DNA of 64,000 nucleotides from Bacteroidaceae bacterium. Its GTDB lineage: Bacteria > Bacteroidota > Bacteroidia > Bacteroidales > Bacteroidaceae. Below, piece after piece: positions 32,408 to 41,716 of the stretch. Every line of letters starts with the position of its first letter. Position 1 is the stretch's first letter. The position numbers and the translations under genes were made by a program. The DNA is taken from contig JAEEZS010000057.1 of NCBI GenBank assembly GCA_016291905.1, forward strand, positions 17,763-81,762, written 5' to 3'. Below the pieces are notes generated by a model. It did not search any database. It worked only from the letters and a program-made list of their open reading frames with translations, and had not been told where the DNA came from.

Positions 32408-33484
32408 TTATCGTTTGAATATGCGGACGAAGAGCCAGGTCATCAGGCGGTCGGCAAGGCGGTTGAGGGCCTCGAACCAGCGGGGCCAGCGGCGGTGATG
32501 GCGGTGCCACCAGCGCAGGGCGTCGGCGCGGATGAGCTTATTGGCAGGGTAAAGGCGTATGGGGCCAAGACCGTACTGCTTGCAGGCGGCCGTCAGTTCA
32601 GCGTCGAGTTCGGCGAAGTGGGCGGCATTAAACTGGCTGCGAGGGATATCCAGCAGGTGGCACTTGTAGAGTAGGCGGACGCGGTTGGTCAGGTACTGGC
32701 GGAGGAACGCTTGGCGGACGTCGGAGAGCGTTTCTATGTCGTATGCGCCGTAGAAGGCGAGCAGTTGGCGTGTCATCTGCTCCATTTGGCCCAGGCTACG
32801 GGCGATGACCTTGGGATCCATGGTCTGTCCCTCGCGCGCGAGATTGTATTGGTAGAGGTTGATGTCGAGGAAGATGATGTCGGCGGCACGGAACACGGGG
32901 TAGCAGGCCCACTCCGTGTCGGTATAGGAGATGCCCTCGGTCTGGCGGTAGCCCATCGTGCGCAGCAGCTCCGTTCGGTAAGCAAGGGCGTGCATGAGGA
33001 AAAAGCGGATGTGACCGTCGCGTAGCACGTCGTCGAGGGGATAGACGCGGCCGTAGTCGTAGGGCTCGCGTCCATAGACGTTGTATTTCGTCAGTTCGCG
33101 CGTGCCATCGTCGTGGAGGACGGTGAAGTGGGTGACGACCATGTCGGCGCTGATGTCGGCAAGGCGGTCGAGGAATGTCACCAAAGCGGTAGTGTCGAAC
33201 CAATCGTCGGCATCGAGAATCTTCACATATTTCCCTTGGGCAACAGGCAGGGCTGCGTTGATGGTGGAGCCGTAGTTACCGTTGGGCTTGTCGATGACGG
33301 TTACCGTCTGTGGGAAGCGCTCGCGGTAGCTGTTTGCTACTGCCAGCGAACCGTCGCGGCTACCGTCGTTGACCACCATCACCTCCAGCCGTTCCAGCGT
33401 GGCAGGCACCAGCAGCGAGTCGAGGCATCGCGGAAGCAACGCATCCATGTTGTACGTCGGAATGATGAGGGAGAGGAGTTTCAT
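32408..33484 (-). CDS. GT2-family glycosyltransferase
   Basis: A 358-residue GT2 glycosyltransferase. The GT-A half is clear: LLSLIIPTYNMDALLPRCLD, VMVVNDGSRDGS and the metal-binding motif in KYVKILDADDWFDT. A 150-residue basic C-terminal extension ends in RADALRWWHRHHRR and a final hydrophobic stretch (LMTWLFVRIFK), which may attach it to the membrane. The start ATG 33484 was preferred over one 11 codons upstream since the fold begins right after it. It lies 16 bases after the acyltransferase stop, in the same operon. Confidence 0.9.
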   Translation of the reverse strand: MKLLSLIIPTYNMDALLPRCLDSLLVPATLERLEVMVVNDGSRDGSLAVANSYRERFPQTVTVIDKPNGNYGSTINAALPVAQGKYVKILDADDWFDTTALVTFLDRLADISADMVVTHFTVLHDDGTRELTKYNVYGREPYDYGRVYPLDDVLRDGHIRFFLMHALAYRTELLRTMGYRQTEGISYTDTEWACYPVFRAADIIFLDINLYQYNLAREGQTMDPKVIARSLGQMEQMTRQLLAFYGAYDIETLSDVRQAFLRQYLTNRVRLLYKCHLLDIPRSQFNAAHFAELDAELTAACKQYGLGPIRLYPANKLIRADALRWWHRHHRRWPRWFEALNRLADRLMTWLFVRIFKR

Positions 33485-33500
33485 CAGAAAATCTTTTGGG

Positions 33501-34640
33501 TTAGGAGTTTCGGCCACCAGTAAGAAGATTCAAAACGGATGGGCAAAATCGTTTTAGAAAGATGTACATAAAATGGCAGATAAGGAATATCAGCACTGCA
33601 CCTATTATGAATAATAGAATACGCATAATTCCTAAACTGAAAGGAAGAGACATGACGGCCCACATAACTGCGCTTGAAACAATCACCATGTGAGAACAAA
33701 AGACAAAGAAACTGCTACTTGCTAATCGGTGGTTAACCTTGATTCTTCTATGTTCTAAGAGTTTTGAGACGATGTTGAAATAAAACATTATTGAAATAGG
33801 GATGAACACCCTGACGGTCAGATTGAAGGCTTGCCTGTCAATTTCCCATAAGATGGGAATGAAAGCCAGGCTTGCAAAATAAAACAGGGTAATAGTTTTC
33901 CATGTCTTACGGAAGGATTCGATAAAGGACTTGCCTTTGATGGAAAAAAGGCTGCCCCATGAAAAAAAGTATGTCGCCTTTATCCCAAACCCAGAAACGG
34001 GAATCCATATATCAACCACGAATAACAAGGCCAAAAGGACGACAAATATTGACCCCATCTTTTTGATAAGCCAATGAATGAGTGGCGTGAAAAGAAGGAT
34101 AACTATTAGGTCACGGACAAACCATAGAGGCGTATCCATAGGCTGGCCGGAAGGAACGCTCCAACCAAGTATATTGGTGGTTTGAGAAGTGATGCCATCA
34201 AATAATGTTCTGTCCCAAAAAAGCCTAAAAAAACCGCGATCCTTAATGGTATCCCATACATTTTCCATCGGCACCCCCTTAAGGATAGAGCCACCAAACC
34301 GGGTAATGGGGAAAGCTATTATGGCAATAAGGTTCCAAAGAAGATAAGGGACAAACAGGGTACGAAGCCTCTTGGTCATCTTGCGCATCCATATCTCATG
34401 ATTCCAATCCTCAAGCCTATTGAAGAACAAGAATCCAGAAATAAAGAAGAAAGTAGGAACGGCAACGGGACAAATAGTTTTACATAAATATATTACAAAG
34501 ACTTGAAAAAGACCTCCATTCATGGACCACGATTCGTCAACATAAAATAACTGAACATGAAGGCAGATGACCATAAACGCCATGACAGGTCTCAACCAAT
34601 CAATTGTTTCAGATTGCACTATTTCCATGTCCGTACTCAT
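33501..34640 (-). CDS. Acyltransferase-3-like membrane protein of the polysaccharide operon
   Basis: A 379-residue integral membrane protein with about ten hydrophobic segments, of the acyltransferase 3 (O-acetyltransferase-like) superfamily. The N-terminal block (IDWLRPVMAFMVICLHVQLF) and the PTFFFISGFLFF segment match the family, which places the acceptor histidine in the first helix (H36). It probably adds acetyl or another acyl group to a surface glycan. The start ATG 34640 overlaps the glf stop codon as ATGA, a sign of coupled translation; the longer reading frame upstream is out of place inside glf. It is clearly richer in A and T than its neighbours, suggesting that it came from another source. 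Confidence 0.87.
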   Translation of the reverse strand: MSTDMEIVQSETIDWLRPVMAFMVICLHVQLFYVDESWSMNGGLFQVFVIYLCKTICPVAVPTFFFISGFLFFNRLEDWNHEIWMRKMTKRLRTLFVPYLLWNLIAIIAFPITRFGGSILKGVPMENVWDTIKDRGFFRLFWDRTLFDGITSQTTNILGWSVPSGQPMDTPLWFVRDLIVILLFTPLIHWLIKKMGSIFVVLLALLFVVDIWIPVSGFGIKATYFFSWGSLFSIKGKSFIESFRKTWKTITLFYFASLAFIPILWEIDRQAFNLTVRVFIPISIMFYFNIVSKLLEHRRIKVNHRLASSSFFVFCSHMVIVSSAVMWAVMSLPFSLGIMRILLFIIGAVLIFLICHFMYIFLKRFCPSVLNLLTGGRNS

Positions 34641-35743
34641 AATTCCATTTCCAGAACTTTTTCGACAATCTGGTGCATGTCGTAATATTTGTACTCGGCC
34701 AGACGGCCGCCAAAGAGGACGTTCGGCTCCTGCGCAGCACGCTCGGCATAGCGGGCATAGAGGCGGTTGTTGCGCTCGTTGTTGATGGGGTAGTAGGGTG
34801 CGGCACCCTTCTCCCAGCGGCGCGAATATTCGTAGGTGATGACCGTGTCGGGTTGCTGGCCGAACTCGAAGTGCTTGTGCTCGATGCAACGTGTGTAGGG
34901 CACCTCGGCCTCTGTGTAGTTGACAACGGCGTTGCCCTGATAGTCGTGCACGCCTGTCAGCAGCTTGTGCTCGAAGCGCAGAGAGCGGAATTCCAAGTGG
35001 CCGTAGCAGTAGTCGTAGTAGGCGTCAATGCAGCCTGTGAACACCACCTTGTCTGCCAGCCCGTCGAAGTAGGCACGGGCATCGAAATAGTCTGTCCGCA
35101 GACGCACCTCGCAGCCCTCAAGCAAGCGCTTGAACAGGCGCGTGTAGCCCCCGATGGGTATGCCTTGGTAGGTGTCGTTGAAGTAGTTATTGTTGTATTC
35201 GTAGCGGAAGGGCAGGCGTCGGATGACGAAGGCAGGAATCTCTGTGGCCTTCATGCCCCACTGCTTTTCGGAGTAGCCCTTGATGAGTGTCTCGTAGATG
35301 TCGCGTCCTGCGAGCTTCAGCGCCTGTTCCTCGAGGTTGGCGGGTTCGGCGATGTCGGCATATTCGGCGCGTTGGCGGTCGATGATGGCGCGTGCCTCGT
35401 CAGGCGTCTCGACACCCCAGAGCTGGTGAAAGGTGTTCATGTTGAACGGCAGGTTGTAACGGCGTCCACGATAGCAGGCTATGGGGCTGTTAATGAAGTT
35501 GTTGAAAGGCACGAGGTCGTTCACAAAATCCCACACGGCCTTGTTGGAGGTGTGGAAGATGTGCGGCCCATAACGATGCACCTGTATGCCCTTGACATCG
35601 TCCGTATAACATCCGCCGCCTATGTGGGGATTCTTGTCGATAACGAGGCAGCGCTTGCCCTGCCGGATGGCGCGGTAGGCAAACATGGCTCCATACAGCC
35701 CTGCTCCCACAATGAGGTAGTCGTACTGCTTATTGTTCTCCAT
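34637..35743 (-). CDS. glf: UDP-galactopyranose mutase
   Basis: UDP-galactopyranose mutase, 368 residues, which converts UDP-galactopyranose to UDP-galactofuranose with FAD. The FAD-binding motif is at the N-terminus (LIVGAGLYGAMFAYRA), and the substrate-binding region shows WDFVNDLVPFNNFINSPIAC and the conserved RRLPFRYEYNNNYFNDTYQG. The full family length is present. It supplies galactofuranose for a surface polysaccharide made by the operon. It overlaps the licD gene upstream by 14 bases and the acyltransferase by 4 bases. Confidence 0.96.
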   Translation of the reverse strand: MENNKQYDYLIVGAGLYGAMFAYRAIRQGKRCLVIDKNPHIGGGCYTDDVKGIQVHRYGPHIFHTSNKAVWDFVNDLVPFNNFINSPIACYRGRRYNLPFNMNTFHQLWGVETPDEARAIIDRQRAEYADIAEPANLEEQALKLAGRDIYETLIKGYSEKQWGMKATEIPAFVIRRLPFRYEYNNNYFNDTYQGIPIGGYTRLFKRLLEGCEVRLRTDYFDARAYFDGLADKVVFTGCIDAYYDYCYGHLEFRSLRFEHKLLTGVHDYQGNAVVNYTEAEVPYTRCIEHKHFEFGQQPDTVITYEYSRRWEKGAAPYYPINNERNNRLYARYAERAAQEPNVLFGGRLAEYKYYDMHQIVEKVLEMEL

Positions 35744-36557
35744 TTTTCATTCTTTTCAGCACCTCACGGTAGTCATGTTCGGCATCCAATATCACCTCGC
35801 CATGGCCTGATGAATCCTGACGAGGGGTCATGTAGTCAGCTCCATAGAGTGCCGTCAGCACCTTGTCGTAGTCAACGGGGGCAGGAAGTTCCATCTGCTC
35901 AAAGGGCAGCATTATCGTTTCGCGATACCATGCCCGTTCTCTCGCTGTCCGTGCCACTTGGCGCCAGTCGAACGTGGGGCAGGCGATGCGCTGCGTTTCC
36001 TGCGCATTCCACTTTGTAAATTGCCGCTCGAACATACGGTAGAGTCTTTTATAACCCGCGATGCCGCAGATGGCTTTCGCCAGCAGCACTTTTGTCCCTT
36101 GTCCGTACTGCGCTGTCTGCAGGCATTTCAGCACCCATCGTGCCGTGCGTAGCGAGCGCTTCCATGCAGTGCTGTCAAGGTCGTCGGAGATGTTGTCATA
36201 AACGAAGATGTCCACAAAAATGCCTTGATGAAAGGGCTGGTGCAGGTCGGCAGGTAGGATGGCTGCCGTACCGTTGTAGCGCACTTGTGCGTGCCCGCGA
36301 TAATACCTTCGCTCCGTGTGGAACGACTGTAGGAAGAAAGGTGCCTTGAACTCCGTGGCTGCCAGTTTCAGCAGCGCCTCATAGTCGTCGCGCATCATCA
36401 TCAGGTCGATGTCATCGTCCCAAGGGATGAACCCCTGATGACGCACAGCCCCCAGCAGAGTGCCCCAGTCGGCCCACACCTGTAGCCCATGCCGCTGGCA
36501 GATCTCCAGCACATGTTGGGCTAGTTTCAGTTGTATCTCCCGGACCTTTTCCTGCAT
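35730..36557 (-). CDS. LicD-family phosphotransferase (first of two)
   Basis: A 275-residue LicD-family protein. The family motif is complete: WADWGTLLGAVRHQGFIPWD, then DDDIDLMM, the metal-binding aspartates of a nucleotidyltransferase-like fold. LicD proteins transfer phosphocholine or other phosphoryl-linked groups to surface sugars; here the substituent is unknown since no choline-uptake or activation genes are visible. A stretch VYDNISDDLDS and a basic C-terminal half follow. It begins 14 bases after the second licD stop and overlaps glf. Confidence 0.9.
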   Translation of the reverse strand: MQEKVREIQLKLAQHVLEICQRHGLQVWADWGTLLGAVRHQGFIPWDDDIDLMMMRDDYEALLKLAATEFKAPFFLQSFHTERRYYRGHAQVRYNGTAAILPADLHQPFHQGIFVDIFVYDNISDDLDSTAWKRSLRTARWVLKCLQTAQYGQGTKVLLAKAICGIAGYKRLYRMFERQFTKWNAQETQRIACPTFDWRQVARTARERAWYRETIMLPFEQMELPAPVDYDKVLTALYGADYMTPRQDSSGHGEVILDAEHDYREVLKRMKNGEQ

Positions 36558-36571
36558 CTTAATTCCTAATT

Positions 36572-37423
36572 TTATAGGATAGTGTATTCACGGCTTGTAT
36601 CTGGACACATGAACACGGCGTGCATCTTACGTTTGTCTTCAGGTGGCAGTGTCATGTAGTCCTTGCCATAGATGGATGTAAGACGGGCCTCTACGTTATG
36701 TGGCACGCAGAACGTGTGTCCTTCAAACGTCAGTTCACCCGTCGGGTAGAGGTCGGTGGTGAGCGTAGGGTACTTGATGTCGTTGCGCTCCATCGTTCCT
36801 GCTTCGCGATCCTTCGGACGCATGGTGCAAGCCAGTTTCCAAATGCCCTTCATCAATACGTACTCCACAGGGAACCAGAAGAAGCGCACAATGTTGGCGA
36901 ATGAAATAGGCTTGGGATAGGCAAAGAAGCCGAACGACTTACCGATACGACGGTTCATCCAGCGAAAGAAAGGCCGCCTTACAGCTGGTGTTGGCACACT
37001 CTCAAAGATGTCTATCGAAATGCCGCGATGGAATGTCACATGGAAGTCCGATGCGCGGTTGATGGAGAGCGTACCATTGCGCCGCACCTTCATCAGCCCG
37101 TGTCCCATGCGTGCAGCCTTGTCCGACTTTTTGGTCTGAAGGAAGAAGCGGTCGTCAAGCCTCTCAGGAGCCACTTGCTGAAACTTTTTGAAGTCGACCG
37201 AGGGCATCGAGACGTCCACATCGTCGTCCCAAGGGATGAATCCCCTATGCCGAAAGGCTCCCAGCAGCGTTCCGTAGTCGAGGAAATAGGTTAGCCCTTC
37301 AGCACGGCACACCTCGTCGAAGGCTACCAGCGTTTCCAACAACCGTTGTTGCACCTCCCATCGCGCCGAACCCTCAGGATTGTACTGCTCGCGCAACTGC
37401 TGTTGCAATGCTTCATCTATCAT
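36572..37423 (-). CDS. LicD-family phosphotransferase (second of two, operon start)
   Basis: A 283-residue LicD-family protein, the first gene of the polysaccharide operon. The motif FLDYGTLLGAFRHRGFIPWD followed by DDDVDVSMP is in place, and the C-terminal half keeps the family VRRNGTLSINRASDF block. It is a clear but distant paralogue of the next gene. ATG 37423 was chosen over an upstream in-frame start because it lies about 40 nt downstream of the predicted transcription start near 37462. Its product probably attaches a phosphoryl-linked group to a surface polysaccharide. Confidence 0.9.
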   Translation of the reverse strand: MIDEALQQQLREQYNPEGSARWEVQQRLLETLVAFDEVCRAEGLTYFLDYGTLLGAFRHRGFIPWDDDVDVSMPSVDFKKFQQVAPERLDDRFFLQTKKSDKAARMGHGLMKVRRNGTLSINRASDFHVTFHRGISIDIFESVPTPAVRRPFFRWMNRRIGKSFGFFAYPKPISFANIVRFFWFPVEYVLMKGIWKLACTMRPKDREAGTMERNDIKYPTLTTDLYPTGELTFEGHTFCVPHNVEARLTSIYGKDYMTLPPEDKRKMHAVFMCPDTSREYTIL

Positions 37424-37468
37424 AGGCGAATTGTTTGTTCTTAGGTACGAACCTTGTCTCTCAGCCTG

Positions 37469-37500
37469 CAAAGATAGCGCATGACAATCAAAATTGCAAA
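37469..37500 (-). promoter_or_regulatory. Promoter of the polysaccharide operon
   Basis: On the minus strand: TTTG (37497-37500), 20 nt, then TATCTTTG (37469-37476). It is back to back with the cysS promoter; the two TTTG boxes are four bases apart. Confidence 0.85.
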
Positions 37501-37504
37501 TAAA

Positions 37505-37536
37505 TTTGCATTATCTCTCGGCTCGCACTACCTTTG
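37505..37536 (+). promoter_or_regulatory. Promoter of cysS
   Basis: TTTG (37505-37508), 20 nt containing CTCTCGGCTCGCAC, then TACCTTTG (37529-37536). Transcription should start near 37543, which leaves a leader of only about ten bases before the ATG. Confidence 0.85.
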
Positions 37537-37551
37537 CAGAAAATTTCAGGT

Positions 37552-39048
37552 ATGATGGATAACAAGCTGTTTGTTTATAATACGCTGACGCGTAGCAAAG
37601 AACTCTTCAAACCCCTTCACGAAGGCCATGTGGGCATGTATGTATGCGGTCCGACGGTCTATGGCGATGCCCATCTGGGCCATGCACGGCCTGCCATTAC
37701 GTTTGATGTGCTGTTCCGCTATTTGCAGCATCTGGGCTACAAGGTGCGCTATGTCCGCAACATCACGGATGTGGGCCATTTGGAGCATGATGCAGACGAG
37801 GGTGAGGATAAGATAGCCAAAAAGGCGCGGCTGGAGCAGCTGGAGCCGATGGAGGTGGTGCAGTACTATGAGAACCGCTACCACAAAGCCATGGAGGCAT
37901 TGAACGTGCTGCCGCCCAGCATCGAGCCGCATGCTTCAGGACACATCATTGAGCAAATCCAGCTGGTCAAGGAGATTATGGCCAACGGCTTTGCCTATGA
38001 GAGCGAGGGTAGTGTCTATTTCGACGTGCCCAAGTACAACAACGTCCATCATTATGGACGTCTCTCTGGACGTAATCTGGAGGACGTTATCAACACCTCG
38101 CGCGAAAACCTTGACGGACAGTCAGAGAAACACAATCTCGTTGACTTCGCCCTCTGGAAAAAAGCGCAGCCTGAGCACATTATGCGTTGGCCAAGTCCTT
38201 GGAGCGACGGTTTCCCAGGCTGGCATTGCGAGTGCACGGCCATGGGCAGGAAGTATCTGGGTGCGCAGTTCGACATCCACGGAGGCGGTATGGACCTCGT
38301 TTTCCCCCACCACGAATGCGAGATTGCCCAGGCTGTCGCCAGCCAAGGCAGCGATATGGTGCGCTATTGGATGCACAATAACATGATTACCATCAACGGC
38401 CAGAAGATGGGCAAAAGCCTTGGCAACTTTATTACGCTGGATGAGTTCTTCACAGGCAGCAATAAGAATCTGACGCAGGCTTATAGCCCGATGACTATCC
38501 GCTTCTTCATCCTCATGGCGCACTACCGCAGCACGGTTGATTTCAGCAACGAAGCCCTGCAGGCTGCCGAGAAAGGTCTGCAGCGACTGCTCGAAGGCTG
38601 GAAGAATCTGGAGCGCTTGGAGCAGTCTGTGTTCTCTGGTCCGTCGGGCTCTTCCAATATGTCGAGCCTTGTCAACCGTTGCTACGAGGCCATGAATGAC
38701 GACCTTAACACCCCCATCGTCATTAGCTGTCTCTTTGATGCTTGCCACTATATCAATCAGATTGTCGATAAGAAGGTCTCCGTTTCGGCTGATGAGCTGA
38801 AGGAGCTGAAGGATACGTTCCGTCTGTTCCTATTCGACATCCTCGGCATGAAGGAGGAGACGGGTGCAGGTAATGCCGCCCGCGAGGAGGCATTTGGCAA
38901 AGTGGTAGATATGTTGTTGGAACAGCGTGCTGTGGCAAAAGCCAACAAGGATTGGGCCACCAGCGACAAAATCCGCAACGAGCTCACAGCCATCGGCTTT
39001 GAAATCAAGGATACGAAAGAAGGTGCCACATGGAAGCTAAACGTGTAA
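37552..39048 (+). CDS. cysS: Cysteine--tRNA ligase
   Basis: Cysteinyl-tRNA synthetase, 498 residues, a class I enzyme that charges tRNA-Cys in the cytoplasm. The zinc and active-site region begins [19 protein letters not shown], with the HIGH-type motif at H41-H44; [15 protein letters not shown] and the [13 protein letters not shown] zinc-binding block follow, and [11 protein letters not shown] is the KMSKS loop. Two adjacent ATGs exist (37552 and 37555); both follow the transcription start by about ten bases. The reading frame upstream of them (TTG at 37534) lies inside the promoter and is not used. It overlaps the next gene by 19 bases. Confidence 0.96.
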   Translation: MMDNKLFVYNTLTRSKELFKPLHEGHVGMYVCGPTVYGDAHLGHARPAITFDVLFRYLQHLGYKVRYVRNITDVGHLEHDADEGEDKIAKKARLEQLEPMEVVQYYENRYHKAMEALNVLPPSIEPHASGHIIEQIQLVKEIMANGFAYESEGSVYFDVPKYNNVHHYGRLSGRNLEDVINTSRENLDGQSEKHNLVDFALWKKAQPEHIMRWPSPWSDGFPGWHCECTAMGRKYLGAQFDIHGGGMDLVFPHHECEIAQAVASQGSDMVRYWMHNNMITINGQKMGKSLGNFITLDEFFTGSNKNLTQAYSPMTIRFFILMAHYRSTVDFSNEALQAAEKGLQRLLEGWKNLERLEQSVFSGPSGSSNMSSLVNRCYEAMNDDLNTPIVISCLFDACHYINQIVDKKVSVSADELKELKDTFRLFLFDILGMKEETGAGNAAREEAFGKVVDMLLEQRAVAKANKDWATSDKIRNELTAIGFEIKDTKEGATWKLNV

Positions 39049-40004
39049 TTCCTTTCCTCCTCTGCCTTCTGACCCTTTCGTGCTGCACGCCCAAGAAGGG
39101 GGCTGTCGTGGTGGAGCAACCTAATGTTTCCGTTCCGGCCTTTGATGCCGATAGTGCCTATGATTATGTATCGGCGCAGGTGGCTTTTGGCCCTCGCGTG
39201 ACGGGCTCTGAGGCACACAAGGTATGTGGCGACTGGTTGGTTGCCAAGCTGAAAAGTTTTGGGGCTGAGGTTACAGAACAGACCGCTGACTTGAAAGCCT
39301 ACAATGGCGACCGGCTGCCCATGCGCAACATCATTGGCAGCTACAACACGGCAACGAATAAGCGCGTAGTCCTCTGTTCCCATTGGGACAGCCGTCCCTG
39401 GGCTGACAACGACCCTGACGTAAAGAATCATCGTACCCCCATCGACGGCGCTAACGATGGCGCTAGTGGGGTGGGCGTGCTAATGGAGATTGCCCGTCAG
39501 CTGCAACGCCAGCAACCCACGATAGGTGTGGACATCATATTCTTCGATGCGGAGGATTACGGTATGCACAGCGATGAACTGGACTATGCCGACAACTCGT
39601 GGTGCTTGGGTTCGCAGTATTGGGCCCGACATCCGCACAAGGCCGATTATATGGCCCGTTTCGGTATCCTGCTTGATATGGTGGGGGCTCCGGGCGCACG
39701 CTTTTGTCAGGAACGCTATTCACGTCGCTATGCCGGCAGCATCGTTGATAAGGTGTGGCAGACAGCTCACACCCTTGGCTTTGGTTCCTACTTCCCCCTG
39801 ACGGCAGGTAACTACGTCACCGACGACCACCTCCCCCTCAACGAAAAAGGCCGCATCCCCACCATCGACATCATCCCTTACGACGATGCCTACGGCTTTG
39901 GCGAGCATTGGCACACCGTGAAGGATAACATGGAGTGGATAGACCGCGCTACGCTTCGCGCTGCAGGGCAGACGGTATTGCACGTCATATACAACGAAAA
40001 GTAG
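39030..40004 (+). CDS. Glutaminyl-cyclase-like M28 family lipoprotein
   Basis: A 324-residue lipoprotein (lipobox at Cys18, LTLSC) of the M28 metallopeptidase fold, close in build to type II glutaminyl-peptide cyclotransferases known from Porphyromonas, Prevotella and Tannerella. These turn N-terminal glutamine of exported proteins to pyroglutamate in the periplasm. Visible metal-site motifs are [28 protein letters not shown] and [12 protein letters not shown]. The start overlaps the end of cysS by 19 bases and no promoter is visible, so expression is probably coupled to cysS. Many exported Bacteroidales proteins start with Gln after signal cleavage, which explains why the enzyme is kept. Confidence 0.88.
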   Translation: MEAKRVIPFLLCLLTLSCCTPKKGAVVVEQPNVSVPAFDADSAYDYVSAQVAFGPRVTGSEAHKVCGDWLVAKLKSFGAEVTEQTADLKAYNGDRLPMRNIIGSYNTATNKRVVLCSHWDSRPWADNDPDVKNHRTPIDGANDGASGVGVLMEIARQLQRQQPTIGVDIIFFDAEDYGMHSDELDYADNSWCLGSQYWARHPHKADYMARFGILLDMVGAPGARFCQERYSRRYAGSIVDKVWQTAHTLGFGSYFPLTAGNYVTDDHLPLNEKGRIPTIDIIPYDDAYGFGEHWHTVKDNMEWIDRATLRAAGQTVLHVIYNEK

Positions 40005-40009
40005 AAACT

Positions 40010-40429
40010 ATGACCATAAACGAGATACAGGACGAGATAATCGATGAGTTCACGGGTCTGGACGACTGGATGGACAAGTATCAGATGCTGATAGACCTTG
40101 CTGGTGAGCTGCCAAAGCTGGACGAACGCTACAAGACGGAGGACAACCTCATCGAGGGTTGCCAAAGCCGTGTGTGGCTTCATGCCGATATGACGGATGG
40201 ATTGGTCCGTTTCGAAGCAGAAAGCGACGCCCTTATCGTGGGCGGCATCATAGCCCTGCTGATAAGGGTGTTGAGCGGGCATACACCCGATGAGATTCTT
40301 GACTCACAGCTCTATTTCATCGACCGTATCGGTCTTCATGAACACCTGTCGCCCACGCGCAGCAACGGGCTTGTCGCTATGGTCAAACAAATGCGCATCT
40401 ATGCACTTGCCTACAAGGCCCGGCAATGA
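40010..40429 (+). CDS. sufE: SufE-family sulfur acceptor
   Basis: SufE-family protein of 139 residues, which accepts sulfur from a cysteine desulfurase during iron-sulfur cluster assembly in the cytoplasm. The active-site cysteine is C51 in NLIEGCQSRVW, the family signature, and GGIIALLIRVLSGHTPDEI is the conserved middle. The frame extends upstream into the preceding gene, but ATG 40010, five bases after its stop, is the natural start. It overlaps the following glycosyltransferase by four bases (ATGA). No other suf genes are in the window. Confidence 0.92.
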   Translation: MTINEIQDEIIDEFTGLDDWMDKYQMLIDLAGELPKLDERYKTEDNLIEGCQSRVWLHADMTDGLVRFEAESDALIVGGIIALLIRVLSGHTPDEILDSQLYFIDRIGLHEHLSPTRSNGLVAMVKQMRIYALAYKARQ

Positions 40430-41691
40430 GAGTCCTTATCATTAACACTACTGAACGGCAGGGCGGTCCTGCCATTGCAGCCTACCGACTGACGGAAGCG
40501 CTGAAGAGCAACGGCATCAAAGCCAAAATGCTGGTGCTTGAGAAGGAGACGGACAAGGTGACAACCATTGCCATCGAAAAGACGTGGCGTGTAAAAAGAG
40601 GCCTTTTCATCGAGAAAATCCGGCTGAACCTCCACAATCGCTTAGGGCGTCAGCATCGCTATCGCCTCGACCTTGGCACCGTGGGTGAGGACATCACCAG
40701 TTTGCCTGAGTTCCGTCAGGCGGACATCATCCATCTGCATTGGATTAACGATGGCATGATTTCCCTGCACATGTTACAACGCATCGCAGCATCTGGCAAG
40801 CCTGTCGTATGGACACTCCACGACATGTGGCCCTTCACAGGCATTTGCCATTATGCCCATGACTGTGACAACTACATGAAACATTGTGGCTCGTGCCCGC
40901 AGCTCAACAGCAGTCGCACGGGCGACCTTTCCAGTCGCTTTTTCGACAAAAAGAGTGTCCTCTTCCAGCATAGCTCCATCCGGTTTATTGCTTGCAGCCA
41001 TTGGTTGCAGGAGATGGCCCGTAAGAGCAGTCTGCTACGCGGCAGGAAGATAGCATGCATTCCCAATGCTGTTGATACCCGCTTGTTCCACAAGCGTGAC
41101 AGGCAGATGGCGCGTAGGGAACTGAGCCTGCCATCGGATAAGCGCTTGGTGCTATTCTCCTCCGAGTCCGTCCTTGACCGACGCAAGGGATTTGATTATC
41201 TGACCGATGCGCTGAAGGTATTAGCAGCCGCTCATCCTGAATGGAAGGAACAGCTGGGCCTTGTGGTTTTGGGACGTGATAGTGAGAAGGTATCCTTTAG
41301 CGAAATACCTTTCACCGTTTATCCCATGCCATACGTCTCAGATGAGAAGCAGATGTCGCTGGTTTATAACGCCGTTGACCTCTATGCTATTCCCTCATTG
41401 CAGGACAATCTGCCCAACACGGTGGTAGAGGCAATGGCATGCGGCATTCCTTGTATTGGCTTCAACGTAGGCGGTATCCCTGAGATGATAGACCACCTCC
41501 ATAACGGCTACATTGCTGACTATAAGGATACCCGTCACTTTGCTGAAGGCATCCATTGGCTGCTTACCGAGGGCGACTACGATATGCTAAGTAGCGAAGC
41601 CCTTCGCAAAGCCCACACTACCTACAGCGAAACGTCTGTTGCCGCTGCCCACATTGCCATTTACAACCAGCTGACAGGGCGCAGCGAGTGA
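40426..41691 (+). CDS. GT4-family glycosyltransferase
   Basis: A 421-residue GT-B fold glycosyltransferase of family GT4. The N-terminal part begins RVLIINTTERQGGPAIAAYR, and the acceptor half has DIIHLHWINDGM and VWTLHDMWPFTG with a Cys-rich patch (CHYAHDCDNYMKHCGSC), as in several capsule glycosyltransferases. The C-terminal half has RKGFDYLTDALKVL, the glutamate-containing VEAMACGIPCIGFNVGGIPE and NAVDLYAIPSLQDNLPNTVV. It overlaps sufE by four bases, an odd operon partner, and probably serves surface glycan assembly. It ends 25 bases before the convergent peptidase stop. Confidence 0.9.
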   Translation: MRVLIINTTERQGGPAIAAYRLTEALKSNGIKAKMLVLEKETDKVTTIAIEKTWRVKRGLFIEKIRLNLHNRLGRQHRYRLDLGTVGEDITSLPEFRQADIIHLHWINDGMISLHMLQRIAASGKPVVWTLHDMWPFTGICHYAHDCDNYMKHCGSCPQLNSSRTGDLSSRFFDKKSVLFQHSSIRFIACSHWLQEMARKSSLLRGRKIACIPNAVDTRLFHKRDRQMARRELSLPSDKRLVLFSSESVLDRRKGFDYLTDALKVLAAAHPEWKEQLGLVVLGRDSEKVSFSEIPFTVYPMPYVSDEKQMSLVYNAVDLYAIPSLQDNLPNTVVEAMACGIPCIGFNVGGIPEMIDHLHNGYIADYKDTRHFAEGIHWLLTEGDYDMLSSEALRKAHTTYSETSVAAAHIAIYNQLTGRSE

Positions 41692-41716
41692 TGTGTGAAA
41701 GTCAGTAGCGATAGAA

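Noticed and set aside
36620..36904. Plus-strand open frames opposite the licD and glf genes
   Set aside because: They are shadows; the minus-strand genes have complete motifs and overlapping operon structure.
37534..37551. TTG start for cysS at 37534
   Set aside because: The codon is inside the TACCTTTG box.
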